Origin: Muriicola soli | GTDB lineage: Bacteria > Bacteroidota > Bacteroidia > Flavobacteriales > Flavobacteriaceae | Assembly (NCBI RefSeq): GCF_004139715.1 | Contig: NZ_CP035544.1 | Location: 682,001 to 746,000 of the forward strand | Length of the DNA stretch: 64,000 bases | Direction: 5' to 3' | Part shown: one piece after another, positions 1-7,933 of the stretch | Layout of the letters: every line of letters starts with the position of its first letter | Numbering within the stretch: position 1 is the stretch's first letter | The notes under the pieces: generated by a model | Seen by the model: the letters and a program-made list of their open reading frames with translations, nothing else | The model's database searches: none | Told to the model about the DNA's origin: nothing | Program-made: the position numbers and the translations under genes

Positions 1-1149
1 GGTGATAATCGTAGGCCCGATTACTGCAAATTCTCCCCCTGCTGAAGGGATGGCAAAATTCACCATGGCGCCGGTCAGAAATGCAAAAAAGGGAATGCTT
101 TCTAAGGTTGATACCGAGGCCATCCACAAAGCGAGCCGCTCTCCCAGGCCGGTGTAAATCATTATACCCATGATGCCTGCATAAAAGGGAAACTGAAAGA
201 TAATACCCGAAACATTTCCGCTGGCCCTTTTCATGGCAATCACATAGCGCATCGGGGTTCCATGTAATAATAGGCCTAACATCAGGAAAATAAAGATCAT
301 GATGTTGAGGTTGAGGTCGAGTCCCTTGGTACTGAAATGCGTATACAGGTAGGCAATGCCCGAGAAGGCAATGAGGTATTGCAATATCCGACTGTTATTT
401 AATAGATCAGACAGGGCTTGATAAGGTAATTTCATGAGTCGGGCTTCTTCATGAATCGACACAGATTTATGCTCCGATTCGGTCTCCAGCATGTTTTCCA
501 GTGTTGGCATATCACCTGATTTAGGCAACAGAAGACGCATAAGGAAAGGTGCAATCAAAAAAAATACACTCAGTACGACCAAGTTGAGCACAGAACCCAA
601 TGTCCCGCTGGTTGCAATAGTTTGATCCAGCACCCCGGCTTCCATTAGAAAATTATCCTGGGTATTCAGTAGCAAGGGGATGGAACTTGAAAGTCCGGCC
701 ACCCAAATAATACTCGAAAAATAAACACAGGCAATAAGGAAAGGGTAGTGTATTCCTTTTATCCTTAAGGCCAATTCCCTGCCCAGAACTGCTGTAATAA
801 CAACCCATCCCCAGCTGATCAAACTAAAAAGGCCGCCCAGGAGGACTATCAGAAAGTAGACGTGCTGAGGTTTTTTGATCTTGCTCGCTAGAATATCGAT
901 ACCCTTATGAACCAGTGGAGAAAGTGCAATGGAATAGCCTGTAATCACCAGCAATACCATCTGCATACCAAATTCGAGCAGGATCCAAAATCCGTCGTAC
1001 CACGAATTGATCACCTGTACAGGGGTGGCTCCAACCCAAAACATAGCCAGGACCGCAATAATCAGGGTAAGGATCAAGGCAAAGACAAAGGCATCGGGCA
1101 TAAACCTCTGAAAGATATCTGTGAATTTCTGCCCTATTTTTTGAATCAT
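1..1149 (-). CDS. AtoE-family short-chain fatty acid transporter (C-terminal part beyond the window)
   Basis: Open for 383 codons from ATG to the window edge, so the C-terminus is missing. The start reads MIQKIGQKFTDIFQRFMPD and is followed by hydrophobic segments that look like membrane helices. The last visible residues, PSAGGEFAVIGPTII, resemble the conserved P-S-[AG]-G-G-x-[WF]-A-V-x-G-P motif of the AtoE family (TIGR00366), inner-membrane carriers for short-chain fatty acids. Assignment to the family is strong; the actual substrate is inferred. The gene lies 8 bp downstream of the isochorismatase-like gene on the same strand and is probably the distal gene of that transcription unit. Confidence 0.85.
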   Translation of the reverse strand, partial: MIQKIGQKFTDIFQRFMPDAFVFALILTLIIAVLAMFWVGATPVQVINSWYDGFWILLEFGMQMVLLVITGYSIALSPLVHKGIDILASKIKKPQHVYFLIVLLGGLFSLISWGWVVITAVLGRELALRIKGIHYPFLIACVYFSSIIWVAGLSSSIPLLLNTQDNFLMEAGVLDQTIATSGTLGSVLNLVVLSVFFLIAPFLMRLLLPKSGDMPTLENMLETESEHKSVSIHEEARLMKLPYQALSDLLNNSRILQYLIAFSGIAYLYTHFSTKGLDLNLNIMIFIFLMLGLLLHGTPMRYVIAMKRASGNVSGIIFQFPFYAGIMGIMIYTGLGERLALWMASVSTLESIPFFAFLTGAMVNFAIPSAGGEFAVIGPTIIT

Positions 1150-1157
1150 CAGTCCTT

Positions 1158-1727
1158 TTAAATTTCAGCTAATAACGAAATTAAATCCGAGGTATCGAGT
1201 ACGGCCGCAAATTCGTTGTGCAAGTTCGCCAGGGTAATTTCGTGAACAAGTGATGCCTCATATCTCAAGCCCTTTGGGCTCACGATATCAAATGTAGCCG
1301 TAGCGTCTGAAATAACAAAGGTGTGGTACCCAAAATTACCGGCCATTCGCGCTGTTGATGAAACACAATGAGAAGTAGTGAGTCCAACCAGCACCAAATG
1401 GGATATGTTGAGGTCTTGTAACTTTTGGTGTAAAGGGGTATTGATAAACGCACTGTTGCTATTTTTTTCAACGATGGGCTCTCCTTCTTGCGGCGCAGTA
1501 ATGTCCTTAAATTCATTCCCCGGCATTCCTTTGGCGAGGGGGGAAGGAGCTGTACCGTTGTGTTTGATGTGGAAAACAGGGAAATTTTTCTGTCTCCAGA
1601 AGTGGAGGAGGGCAGCGGCATTCTCTTCCGCATTCGGATTATTCCTGGCCCCTCCGTAGTACTCCAGTTCTTCAAGGCCTTTTTGGATGTCGATAAGAAT
1701 CAGAGCCGGCGGTTGTTTTATTTTCAT
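1158..1727 (-). CDS. Isochorismatase-like cysteine hydrolase
   Basis: A 189-residue single-domain protein of the isochorismatase/nicotinamidase superfamily. The catalytic triad of the family is visible: Asp13 in LILIDIQ, Lys88 in EPIVEKNSNSAF, and Cys121 in the TSHCVSSTARMA motif with the preceding hydrophobic strand. Such enzymes hydrolyse amides or enol ethers (nicotinamide, isochorismate, ureidoacrylate); nothing here fixes the substrate. It sits 24 bp after modC and 8 bp before the AtoE-like transporter, so it may be co-transcribed, although no functional link to molybdate uptake is evident. Confidence 0.88.
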   Translation of the reverse strand: MKIKQPPALILIDIQKGLEELEYYGGARNNPNAEENAAALLHFWRQKNFPVFHIKHNGTAPSPLAKGMPGNEFKDITAPQEGEPIVEKNSNSAFINTPLHQKLQDLNISHLVLVGLTTSHCVSSTARMAGNFGYHTFVISDATATFDIVSPKGLRYEASLVHEITLANLHNEFAAVLDTSDLISLLAEI

Positions 1728-1751
1728 GACCAGATATTGAGATATAGAATT

Positions 1752-2627
1752 CTACGTAATCTTGTAAATCACCGGATTGAATGCTTTTGATGCTACCACT
1801 ACTTTATCTCCCGGCTGGATGCCATCTATTTCAGCGGGGTGAGCTACAACTTTGATCACATTCTTTCCTATTAATACGTTTACAATATAGATAACATCCT
1901 GCTTTATAAGCTGTAAAACTGTTCCCGTAAATTGAAATTTACCACTAATATGCTTTTCCATAAACAATTCCCCGGGAGGTCCGATCTGAGAGATCTGCCC
2001 GTCTTGCAGGATGATGGTAATATCTGAGAGTTTCATGATTTCCGTTACATCGTGACTCACCAGGATGGTCGTTAATCCTTCTTTTTTATGGGCTTTTAGA
2101 ATGTATGCCTGGAGGCCTGTGCGCATGCTGGTATCCAGAGCAGCCAGGGGTTCATCCAACAGCAGTACATCAGGTTTTTGAGCCAGCGCCCTAGCCAGGG
2201 CAACCCGTTGTTTCTGACCCCCTGAAAGGGTATCCGGTTTTCTGTTTTCAAGCTCCATAAGGTGCATTGCCGATAAAAGCTCATCTACCGTACTTTTTCG
2301 ATTCAACTTATTGCTGGCAAATTCAAGGTTTTCCTTTACGGTCATATTGGGAAAAAGGGCGTAATCCTGAAAAACATAGCCAATATTCCTTTTTTGGGGC
2401 GGGAGATTGATTTTTTTCTCCGAATTGAACCAAGTATTGTTCTGATAGGAAATAAATCCCTTATCTGGGGTAAGCAAACCTGCTAAACTTCTCAATAGAG
2501 ACGTTTTACCGGAACCTGAAGGCCCGTAAATAGTAAGCAGGGATCCTTTTGGGATATTGAGTTCAGCACTTAAGGAGAATTCACCTCCTGCGGCAATGAG
2601 TTTTTTATGGATTCGAGCTTCAATCAT
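1752..2627 (-). CDS. modC: Molybdate ABC transporter ATP-binding protein
   Basis: 291 residues. The ATPase domain fills about residues 1-220: Walker A GPSGSGKT (35-42), the Q-loop in YVFQDYALFPNMTV, signature LSGGQKQR, Walker B VLLLDEPLAALD and the switch histidine in LVSHD. A C-terminal TOBE/Mop-like domain (about 228-290) is typical of ModC, where it binds oxyanion. The start codon overlaps the modB stop by 4 bp, a sign of translational coupling. Together with ModA and ModB it energises molybdate import at the inner membrane. Confidence 0.93.
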   Translation of the reverse strand: MIEARIHKKLIAAGGEFSLSAELNIPKGSLLTIYGPSGSGKTSLLRSLAGLLTPDKGFISYQNNTWFNSEKKINLPPQKRNIGYVFQDYALFPNMTVKENLEFASNKLNRKSTVDELLSAMHLMELENRKPDTLSGGQKQRVALARALAQKPDVLLLDEPLAALDTSMRTGLQAYILKAHKKEGLTTILVSHDVTEIMKLSDITIILQDGQISQIGPPGELFMEKHISGKFQFTGTVLQLIKQDVIYIVNVLIGKNVIKVVAHPAEIDGIQPGDKVVVASKAFNPVIYKIT

Positions 2628-3295
2628 TTCCAGAAGCGTTTTAAGTATCCTCCATTAACTAAATACACAAGGAGAAGCAAGGCAAATGTTAGGGTAAATA
2701 AAATTAATGAATAGGTATTAGCGGCCTCATAGTTAAGCGATTCCACTTCGTCGTAAATGGCAATGGAAGCCACCCTCGTTTCGCCTGGGATGTTTCCCCC
2801 TATCATCAGTACAACTCCAAATTCCCCAACCGTATGCGCAAAGGCCAGAATTATACCGGTGAGCATTGATTTTCGGATATTGGGAAGTAGTACTCTAAAT
2901 AATTGTACACTTCTAGATTTACCCATAGTGGCAGCTGCTTCAGAAAGTGAAGTAGGTAATGAGGAGAGTCCCGCCTGTATGGGCTGCACCATGAAGGGCA
3001 GGCTGTAAATCACAGATGCCACTACTAATCCGCCAAAGGAAAAAACAAGCCGAATCCCCAACCATTCATCAATCCATCCTCCAAAGCTATTATTGGGACT
3101 GAAAGCCAATAGAAAATAAAATCCTAAAACGGTAGGTGGCAGCACCAGTGGCATGCTTACAAGGGTTTCCACTATCGGTTTTAAACGGGAGCTGGTTTTA
3201 CTCAGCCAGTAGGCGAGGGGAATGGAGACCAGCAACAGAACTAGGGTAGTAGTCAGTGCCAGCTCAAATGTCAAAAGCAAGGGTTCCCAATTCAT
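2624..3295 (-). CDS. modB: Molybdate ABC transporter permease
   Basis: 223 residues, mostly hydrophobic with about five membrane segments, the usual size for ModB. The cytoplasmic EAA loop is present (SLSEAAATMGKSRSVQLFRVLLP), and TVGEFGVVLMIGGNIPGETR near residues 150-175 is the characteristic ModB/CysT stretch. It overlaps the upstream Mop-like gene by 4 bp and modC by 4 bp, so the four mod genes are tightly packed and surely co-transcribed. It forms the membrane channel that hands molybdate from ModA to the cytoplasm. Confidence 0.93.
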   Translation of the reverse strand: MNWEPLLLTFELALTTTLVLLLVSIPLAYWLSKTSSRLKPIVETLVSMPLVLPPTVLGFYFLLAFSPNNSFGGWIDEWLGIRLVFSFGGLVVASVIYSLPFMVQPIQAGLSSLPTSLSEAAATMGKSRSVQLFRVLLPNIRKSMLTGIILAFAHTVGEFGVVLMIGGNIPGETRVASIAIYDEVESLNYEAANTYSLILFTLTFALLLLVYLVNGGYLKRFWK

Positions 3296-3696
3296 CTCGG
3301 TGATAACATTACTTCATTTAACTTAATCATGGCCTGAACTCTTTGTCCCGACTCAATTTCCAGATCGGCAAGGGCCTCTGTACCCACTAATGCCCTTAGG
3401 GTCCCAGCCGGGCATTCTAATTCTATATTACTCAATAGTTTCCCTCTTTGTATAGCACTTACCCTACAGGAAATTTTGTTTTCTAGGCTTAATCCGCTGG
3501 TACTCTCAAGGGCAATTACCACTTCGGTCTCATTAAAAAGAACGTTTACTTCCTGGTTTACTTCCAGGTATTCTGCGGTTTCAGGGGTATCGATTACGAG
3601 GGTCTTAATCTTCAGATCCCCTTTCAACATAAGGGTAACCAGGGTAATATTGCCCTCAACCACTAGGTTTTTGATACGTCCAGTAAGCCTATTCAT
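3292..3696 (-). CDS. Mop/TOBE-domain protein of the molybdate operon
   Basis: With the start at MNRLTGRIKNL this is a 134-residue protein overlapping the end of modA by 8 bp. An upstream in-frame start would add 20 residues and lengthen the overlap to 68 bp, so the shorter form is preferred. Two tandem Mop-like halves are visible, one opening with TGRIKNLVVEGNITLVTL and the other with ISCRVSAIQRGKLLSNIEL; each has the G/S-x-[IV]-x-x-[IL] strand pattern of molybdenum-pterin-binding domains. Likely a cytoplasmic molybdate-binding or storage protein, or a sensor without a DNA-binding part. Its position between modA and modB is unusual. Confidence 0.78.
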   Translation of the reverse strand: MNRLTGRIKNLVVEGNITLVTLMLKGDLKIKTLVIDTPETAEYLEVNQEVNVLFNETEVVIALESTSGLSLENKISCRVSAIQRGKLLSNIELECPAGTLRALVGTEALADLEIESGQRVQAMIKLNEVMLSPR

Positions 3697-4462
3697 ATGT
3701 CGAATATCCAAAATTTTTGAGGACAACTTGCGCCTCCTCACTAAAAAGATATTCAAAAAAGGCTTTTGCTCCCGTTTTGGAAGAATCGCTGTGATTGATA
3801 AGAACCGCTGAATGGGGTAGGGGGGAATAGGCTGCAGAATCGATTAATATCCAACGGCCCACATCAGTGAATTCCGGACTCTTCACAATGGCCAGGGAGG
3901 TAAATCCCATCTCTGCGGCACCAAAAAGTATAAATTGGTTCGCCTGTGAAATACTTTCGCCATAAACCAACTTGTCTGAAATTTGGTTCACAATCTCATA
4001 ATGTTCAAGGACTTGCGCAGCTGCCATTCCGAAAGGTGCTGTTTTTGGATTGGCAAGGGCTACGTGTTTTACACTATCACTTTGGAGCATTTGAAGGGAA
4101 GGGGAGTGGTCCGAATTTGCGGCCCAAAGGACAAGTGAACCGTAAGCGAACACCGCTGGTTGATCAAGGGTCATCCCTGCTTTAAAAAGCGATTCCGTAT
4201 ACTTTAAATCGGCAGATAAGAAGATATCGTAGGGGGCTCCCTCCGTTATCTGGGCGTACAACTTCCCGGATGAGCCAAGGACAACCTGACAAGTAATCCC
4301 GTATTTACTTTCAAAATTCTCTACTATGGAGTTGATGGCGTAGTGTAGGTTTGAGGCTACTGCTATTCGGATTGGGGTACCTGCTTCTCTGTTCTCTTTG
4401 CATCCCAGCAGAACGATTGAAATTACCATCAAAAAGAAAAGCCCAGGCTTTCGGATTTGCAT
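3689..4462 (-). CDS. modA: Molybdate-binding periplasmic lipoprotein
   Basis: 257 residues from the chosen ATG (MQIRKPGLFF); a start 30 bp upstream is possible but would put ten charged residues before the signal peptide. The lipobox IVLLGC gives lipidation at Cys21 of this form. The mature part is a solute-binding protein of the ModA type: IRIAVASNLHYAINSIVENF at the N-terminus, the ligand-loop serines in VLGSSGKLYAQI, and FLSADLKYTESL. It captures molybdate or tungstate and delivers it to ModBC. First gene of the mod set, 50 bp after an SRPBCC gene on the same strand. Confidence 0.92.
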   Translation of the reverse strand: MQIRKPGLFFLMVISIVLLGCKENREAGTPIRIAVASNLHYAINSIVENFESKYGITCQVVLGSSGKLYAQITEGAPYDIFLSADLKYTESLFKAGMTLDQPAVFAYGSLVLWAANSDHSPSLQMLQSDSVKHVALANPKTAPFGMAAAQVLEHYEIVNQISDKLVYGESISQANQFILFGAAEMGFTSLAIVKSPEFTDVGRWILIDSAAYSPLPHSAVLINHSDSSKTGAKAFFEYLFSEEAQVVLKNFGYSTYE

Positions 4463-4512
4463 TATTGATACTTTTAGCCCTGAATGGTCCACAACAGGGA
4501 AATTGCTTAGAC

Positions 4513-5028
4513 CTAAATATTGACGAAATGAAAACTGGCCAACGGAATATTCCTGAGGTCATTTCTCGTTTCGTTTAAAAGGATGCCGTGTTCCAGGTAT
4601 GCCTTGAGGTTGGCCAGCCAGAAAGTCCACCCATTGCTGCATCCCACGTGTATATTCATCTTGTTCTTTTCATCGGTGGGGATGTTGGTTTGTATAAGGG
4701 TAAGCAGGACCTGGTCATTTTCAGTTTCCATTCTTACAATAACGCGGCAAAATTCTGCAAAGGTAAATTCAATTTGATCTTTGCCATTGGCAGTGATAAT
4801 CTCACCTTGTTCTTCTCCGTCCCAATTGTGCCACCGCCAGGTATAGCTATCCCCTTTTTCTATCTCTATATCGGGGGCCTTTATTTTTCCTGCAGAGTTT
4901 TTAAAGATTGCTTCTCTTAAAAACCAGGAACAAAGACCCTCTTGAGTTGCCCAGCAGTGATACACCTTAGCGGTACTGGTCCTGATATAAATTTTCTTTG
5001 TAAAACTTTCAAAGCCTAAAGAAGCCAT
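4513..5028 (-). CDS. SRPBCC / AHSA1-like domain protein
   Basis: 171 residues with the helix-grip pattern of the SRPBCC superfamily: an N-terminal strand with KKIYIRTSTAKVYHCWAT, aromatic-rich middle strands (YTWRWHNWDGEEQGEI) and a long C-terminal helix (GWTFWLANLKAYLEHG) as in activators of Hsp90 ATPase homologues. These proteins bind hydrophobic ligands or partner proteins; the ligand here is unknown. No signal peptide, so cytoplasmic. It sits 10 bp after the serine hydrolase gene and 50 bp before modA, all on the minus strand. Confidence 0.8.
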   Translation of the reverse strand: MASLGFESFTKKIYIRTSTAKVYHCWATQEGLCSWFLREAIFKNSAGKIKAPDIEIEKGDSYTWRWHNWDGEEQGEIITANGKDQIEFTFAEFCRVIVRMETENDQVLLTLIQTNIPTDEKNKMNIHVGCSNGWTFWLANLKAYLEHGILLNETRNDLRNIPLASFHFVNI

Positions 5029-5038
5029 ATCCGTTGTC

Positions 5039-6193
5039 TTATCTTTTTAGTTCTGTTTTGTATAATTCATTTCCCAGTGCAGTGAGGAAAGGAATTCCAA
5101 TCTCATCGTATTCGTACTCATTGTCATTGAATATACCATCTGCATTTACCAGGATAGTTGCTGTAAGCATAAATTCAACATCGTTTTTTTCATCTTTGAC
5201 ATAGGCACAGTCCGTTAAAGTTCCATAGGCATAGCCCACCTTATTGTAAATTTTCATGAATGAAGGGATCTCTTCCTTGCTGTCGCCGTAAATAAAAAAT
5301 TTACCGTAACTGTCGTAATAGTCTTCAACTGAGTAGCCCGCCTCCCGCGGAACCGCTTTCATGGCATTTAGCAGAAAGTTGCGCTGAGCATCGCTAAGAT
5401 CAAATCGTTCATTTTGAGGAAATACCCCGGGAAAGACAATTCGTTTCAAAACGCCGTGCTGGGTACTAATCGGATAATAATTCTTTTTACTGAAATCAAA
5501 GCTGCCCTGAAGCAGAGAATCTCCTTCGTAAAAGCCTTGTCCTTTACTTATTCCAAGTAGCCGGAGTGATTCGGGAGGAGTGTTTACACTATTCGTCAAT
5601 AGGGTAGTAGTGCTGTCATTGAGGTAGATGACCAGGGGACGTGTGGTTACCTCATCAGCCTCGGGGACTGAGAGTCGGTGTGAGAATCTGGCAGGACCTA
5701 TATTTTTTTCCTTGAAACTTGCGTTAATCGCATCTTGACCCAGAAATTCGAATAATCGATTGCTCGCATCGTTGTCACTAACAGCGAAGATCTTTGTTAT
5801 TTCTTTGGCGAAAGTCGTTTCCAGCGAATCTCCTTCTACATAAAATCGTGTATTTAAACTTAAATTTTCGTTTCGATTGATCTTTTCCAGTGCCAGGACG
5901 GCAATCGGAAATTTTACGGTACTTGCAGGGTAGAAGTAATGTGTTGAATCGACATTATATTCGTAATCCTCGAAATATACGGTGTCTTTTTTCCTGTTAA
6001 TTCGCGTAAAGCGAATCTGGATCTCATAGGGGGAAGGGTCATCCATAACCTTTCGGATGCGCAAATCCTCCGAATTCAGGGCACTTTTTAAGGGTTCATT
6101 TACAGAAGTTGCATCAGAACATCCTGAGAAGCCACCTACAACAAGAAAGGAACACAACAGATGTCCTATGGCTTTATGATTGGTGATTTTCAT
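5039..6193 (-). CDS. Beta-lactamase-fold serine hydrolase, lipoprotein
   Basis: 384 residues. The N-terminus carries a signal peptide ending in a lipobox (GGFSGC, Cys25), so the protein is probably anchored in a membrane. Active-site motifs of class A beta-lactamase relatives are present: Ser91-x-x-Lys94 in ASTVKF, and Ser139-Asp140-Asn141 in AVSDNDASN. The third motif (KTG) is degenerate; NKVGYAYG is the best candidate. The class A Glu166-type loop is not obvious, so a peptidase or esterase activity is as likely as antibiotic hydrolysis. Confidence 0.82.
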   Translation of the reverse strand: MKITNHKAIGHLLCSFLVVGGFSGCSDATSVNEPLKSALNSEDLRIRKVMDDPSPYEIQIRFTRINRKKDTVYFEDYEYNVDSTHYFYPASTVKFPIAVLALEKINRNENLSLNTRFYVEGDSLETTFAKEITKIFAVSDNDASNRLFEFLGQDAINASFKEKNIGPARFSHRLSVPEADEVTTRPLVIYLNDSTTTLLTNSVNTPPESLRLLGISKGQGFYEGDSLLQGSFDFSKKNYYPISTQHGVLKRIVFPGVFPQNERFDLSDAQRNFLLNAMKAVPREAGYSVEDYYDSYGKFFIYGDSKEEIPSFMKIYNKVGYAYGTLTDCAYVKDEKNDVEFMLTATILVNADGIFNDNEYEYDEIGIPFLTALGNELYKTELKR

Positions 6194-6220
6194 CAGTTCA
6201 GATTTATCCTGGTAATTATT

Positions 6221-6469
6221 CTAACCTAAGTTCTCATTATAAATTTCTCCCCGGTGTGGAAGAAGGGCATCGCGAATCTGGATCATCATAGCTTCCTCCA
6301 CAACCATATAGGCCACGGCATGCATATCGGTTAGCACCTCGTGACCGCTGATCTGTGTGGCCATTTTTTCTTTTTTTATAAAATCATTGAGATGCAGGGC
6401 GTGATGTCTGGCTATCTCACCGGAGTCTGGGCCGCGAAAATCCCACAGTAATTTAATTTTCTTACTCAA
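6221..6469 (-). CDS. Small conserved hypothetical protein
   Basis: 82 residues, soluble, without signal peptide or membrane segment. It is rich in histidine (HHALHLNDF, TDMHAVAYMV, LLPHRGE) and has charged ends. I do not recognise a named family. The tight spacing (11 bp after the SRPBCC gene upstream, 27 bp before the serine hydrolase) and an organised amphipathic sequence support a real gene rather than chance. No function is proposed. Confidence 0.65.
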   Translation of the reverse strand: MSKKIKLLWDFRGPDSGEIARHHALHLNDFIKKEKMATQISGHEVLTDMHAVAYMVVEEAMMIQIRDALLPHRGEIYNENLG

Positions 6470-6480
6470 GTTGGTATTAT

Positions 6481-6930
6481 TTAAGATGAAGTGGAGTTCT
6501 CTTCAGCGAAGGCTTTAAAATCCTTCAGATATTTTAAAGACTGTTTTTTAAATGCACCCGGCATCAGAAAGCCCATTGCTTTCATAAAGAAACCATTAAA
6601 TTGAAATTCGGTTTCTGAAATCCATTTGGTCTTGTTTTCGTCAACCGCTTTAAAATAATTTTTTTGCACATTGTGCACGCCCTTGGCGTCGTAGGTAGCG
6701 TGAAATTCATGGGGCAGGTTGCGTTTTAAAATAGTTTCGACTAAGACAATCTCTCTTTTACCCATTTTGTAAACGAGCTCCATTTGAGCTCCTTCTTTAC
6801 CGGGGATTCCACTCAAATGTTTAAATGAAACCAGGTCTTTTTGCCATAATTTCATGTTCTCCGGATTGTCGAATTTTCGAATAAATTCGGCCAAGGGAAT
6901 GTTTATTACAATTTCAGTAATGTATTTCAT
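6481..6930 (-). CDS. SRPBCC family protein
   Basis: 149 residues of the polyketide-cyclase/START-like SRPBCC fold. It opens with a strand, YITEIVINIPLAEFIRKF, followed by the WQKDLVSFKHLSG region, central strands with acidic and lysine residues, and a long final helix (KKQSLKYLKDFKAFAEE). Proteins of this type are cytoplasmic binders of hydrophobic ligands. First gene of a minus-strand run that continues through modC; the 112 bp before it is shared with the divergent peptidyl-prolyl isomerase genes. Confidence 0.78.
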   Translation of the reverse strand: MKYITEIVINIPLAEFIRKFDNPENMKLWQKDLVSFKHLSGIPGKEGAQMELVYKMGKREIVLVETILKRNLPHEFHATYDAKGVHNVQKNYFKAVDENKTKWISETEFQFNGFFMKAMGFLMPGAFKKQSLKYLKDFKAFAEENSTSS

Positions 6931-7008
6931 ATACTTAACAACTGAATCTCTAAGGTACTAAATTATGAGAATTGGAAAATAAAAATCTGTTAATGCAGGG
7001 TCTTATCC

Positions 7009-7038
7009 TTGTTCAGGAAATTCGAATGCTTAATTTTG
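7009..7038 (+). promoter_or_regulatory. Bacteroidetes-type promoter of the surA-like operon
   Basis: TTG at 7009-7011, 19 bp spacer, TAATTTTG at 7031-7038, a full match to the Bacteroidetes sigma-A pattern (TTTG/TTG - N19-20 - TAnnTTTG). The expected transcription start is about 5-7 bp further, that is, at or just after the ATG at 7043, so the message may be leaderless. Confidence 0.6.
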
Positions 7039-7042
7039 CGAA

Positions 7043-7933
7043 ATGCATTTTCTACTGAGAAACTATGTTCGCAGAGTTCTGATAATAGGAACTCCTGGTC
7101 TGTTTTTATTCCTGGGGTCGTGCGAGGGCCTTTTCAAATCGGAGCCGGAAAATACGCCTTTGGCCAGGGTAGGTAACGAGTATCTCTACCGGGAGGATAT
7201 AGAATCCATATTAAATGCCCAGTTAAACGAACAGGACAGCACCTCCCTGGTGACTAATTATATCAACAATTGGGCAGTAAAACAACTGCTCTTTTCCAAA
7301 GCTCAGATCAACCTAACAGAAGAACAAATAGCCTCTTTTGAGCGCCTTGTAGCCAATTATCGAGTAGATCTCTTTACCAGAGCCTATAAAGAAGCCCTTG
7401 TCCTAAGGGGCGAAGACACCACAGTAACAGATCTTCAACTCAGACAATTTTATGAAAAGGAAAAAGAGAATTTTATTCTGAAAGAGAAGATCTTACAACT
7501 TCGATTTGTTCAGTTGCCCAAGCAGTTTTTAAACAAGGACGCAGTGGTTAAAAGACTAAACGAATTTAACGAGGAGGATCAGGTATTTTTGGATTCGATC
7601 GGGGTGCAATTTACCAAGCTCAATTTCAACGATTCTTTATGGATTCCCCTCACCAGGATCATACAGGAGATACCTCCACTGACCTATGAAAACGAAGGCA
7701 GATACCTAAAAAAATCACAATTTTTTGAAATGGAGGACTCTCTGGGGGTATATTTGGGGAAGATAAGCGATATTAGGGATATCAATGAAATTGCTCCCCT
7801 CAGCTATATCAAACCGACACTCCGACAAGTATTACTCAATAGGAGAAAGCTCGATTTCTTAAATCGACTCGAAACAGAGCTCCTCGATGAGGCTGTAAAA
7901 CAAAACGAATTCGAAATCTATGAAAAAGATTAA
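7043..7933 (+). CDS. Peptidyl-prolyl isomerase-like lipoprotein
   Basis: 296 residues. A hydrophobic signal segment ends in FLFLGSC (Cys27), a lipobox. The rest resembles the chaperone part of SurA/PrsA proteins: an N-terminal strand and helix (ARVGNEYLYREDIESIL), a helical region with NNWAVKQLLFSKAQ, and a C-terminal helical lobe (LRQVLLNRRKLDFLNRLETELL). No convincing parvulin active-site core is seen, so it may act as an outer-membrane-protein chaperone without isomerase activity. It overlaps the next gene by 14 bp, as expected for a coupled operon. Confidence 0.75.
   Translation: MHFLLRNYVRRVLIIGTPGLFLFLGSCEGLFKSEPENTPLARVGNEYLYREDIESILNAQLNEQDSTSLVTNYINNWAVKQLLFSKAQINLTEEQIASFERLVANYRVDLFTRAYKEALVLRGEDTTVTDLQLRQFYEKEKENFILKEKILQLRFVQLPKQFLNKDAVVKRLNEFNEEDQVFLDSIGVQFTKLNFNDSLWIPLTRIIQEIPPLTYENEGRYLKKSQFFEMEDSLGVYLGKISDIRDINEIAPLSYIKPTLRQVLLNRRKLDFLNRLETELLDEAVKQNEFEIYEKD

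Noticed and set aside
5039-6193. A true class A antibiotic beta-lactamase
   Set aside because: SxxK and SDN are present, but the KTG triad is degenerate and the omega-loop glutamate is not evident, so resistance is not claimed.
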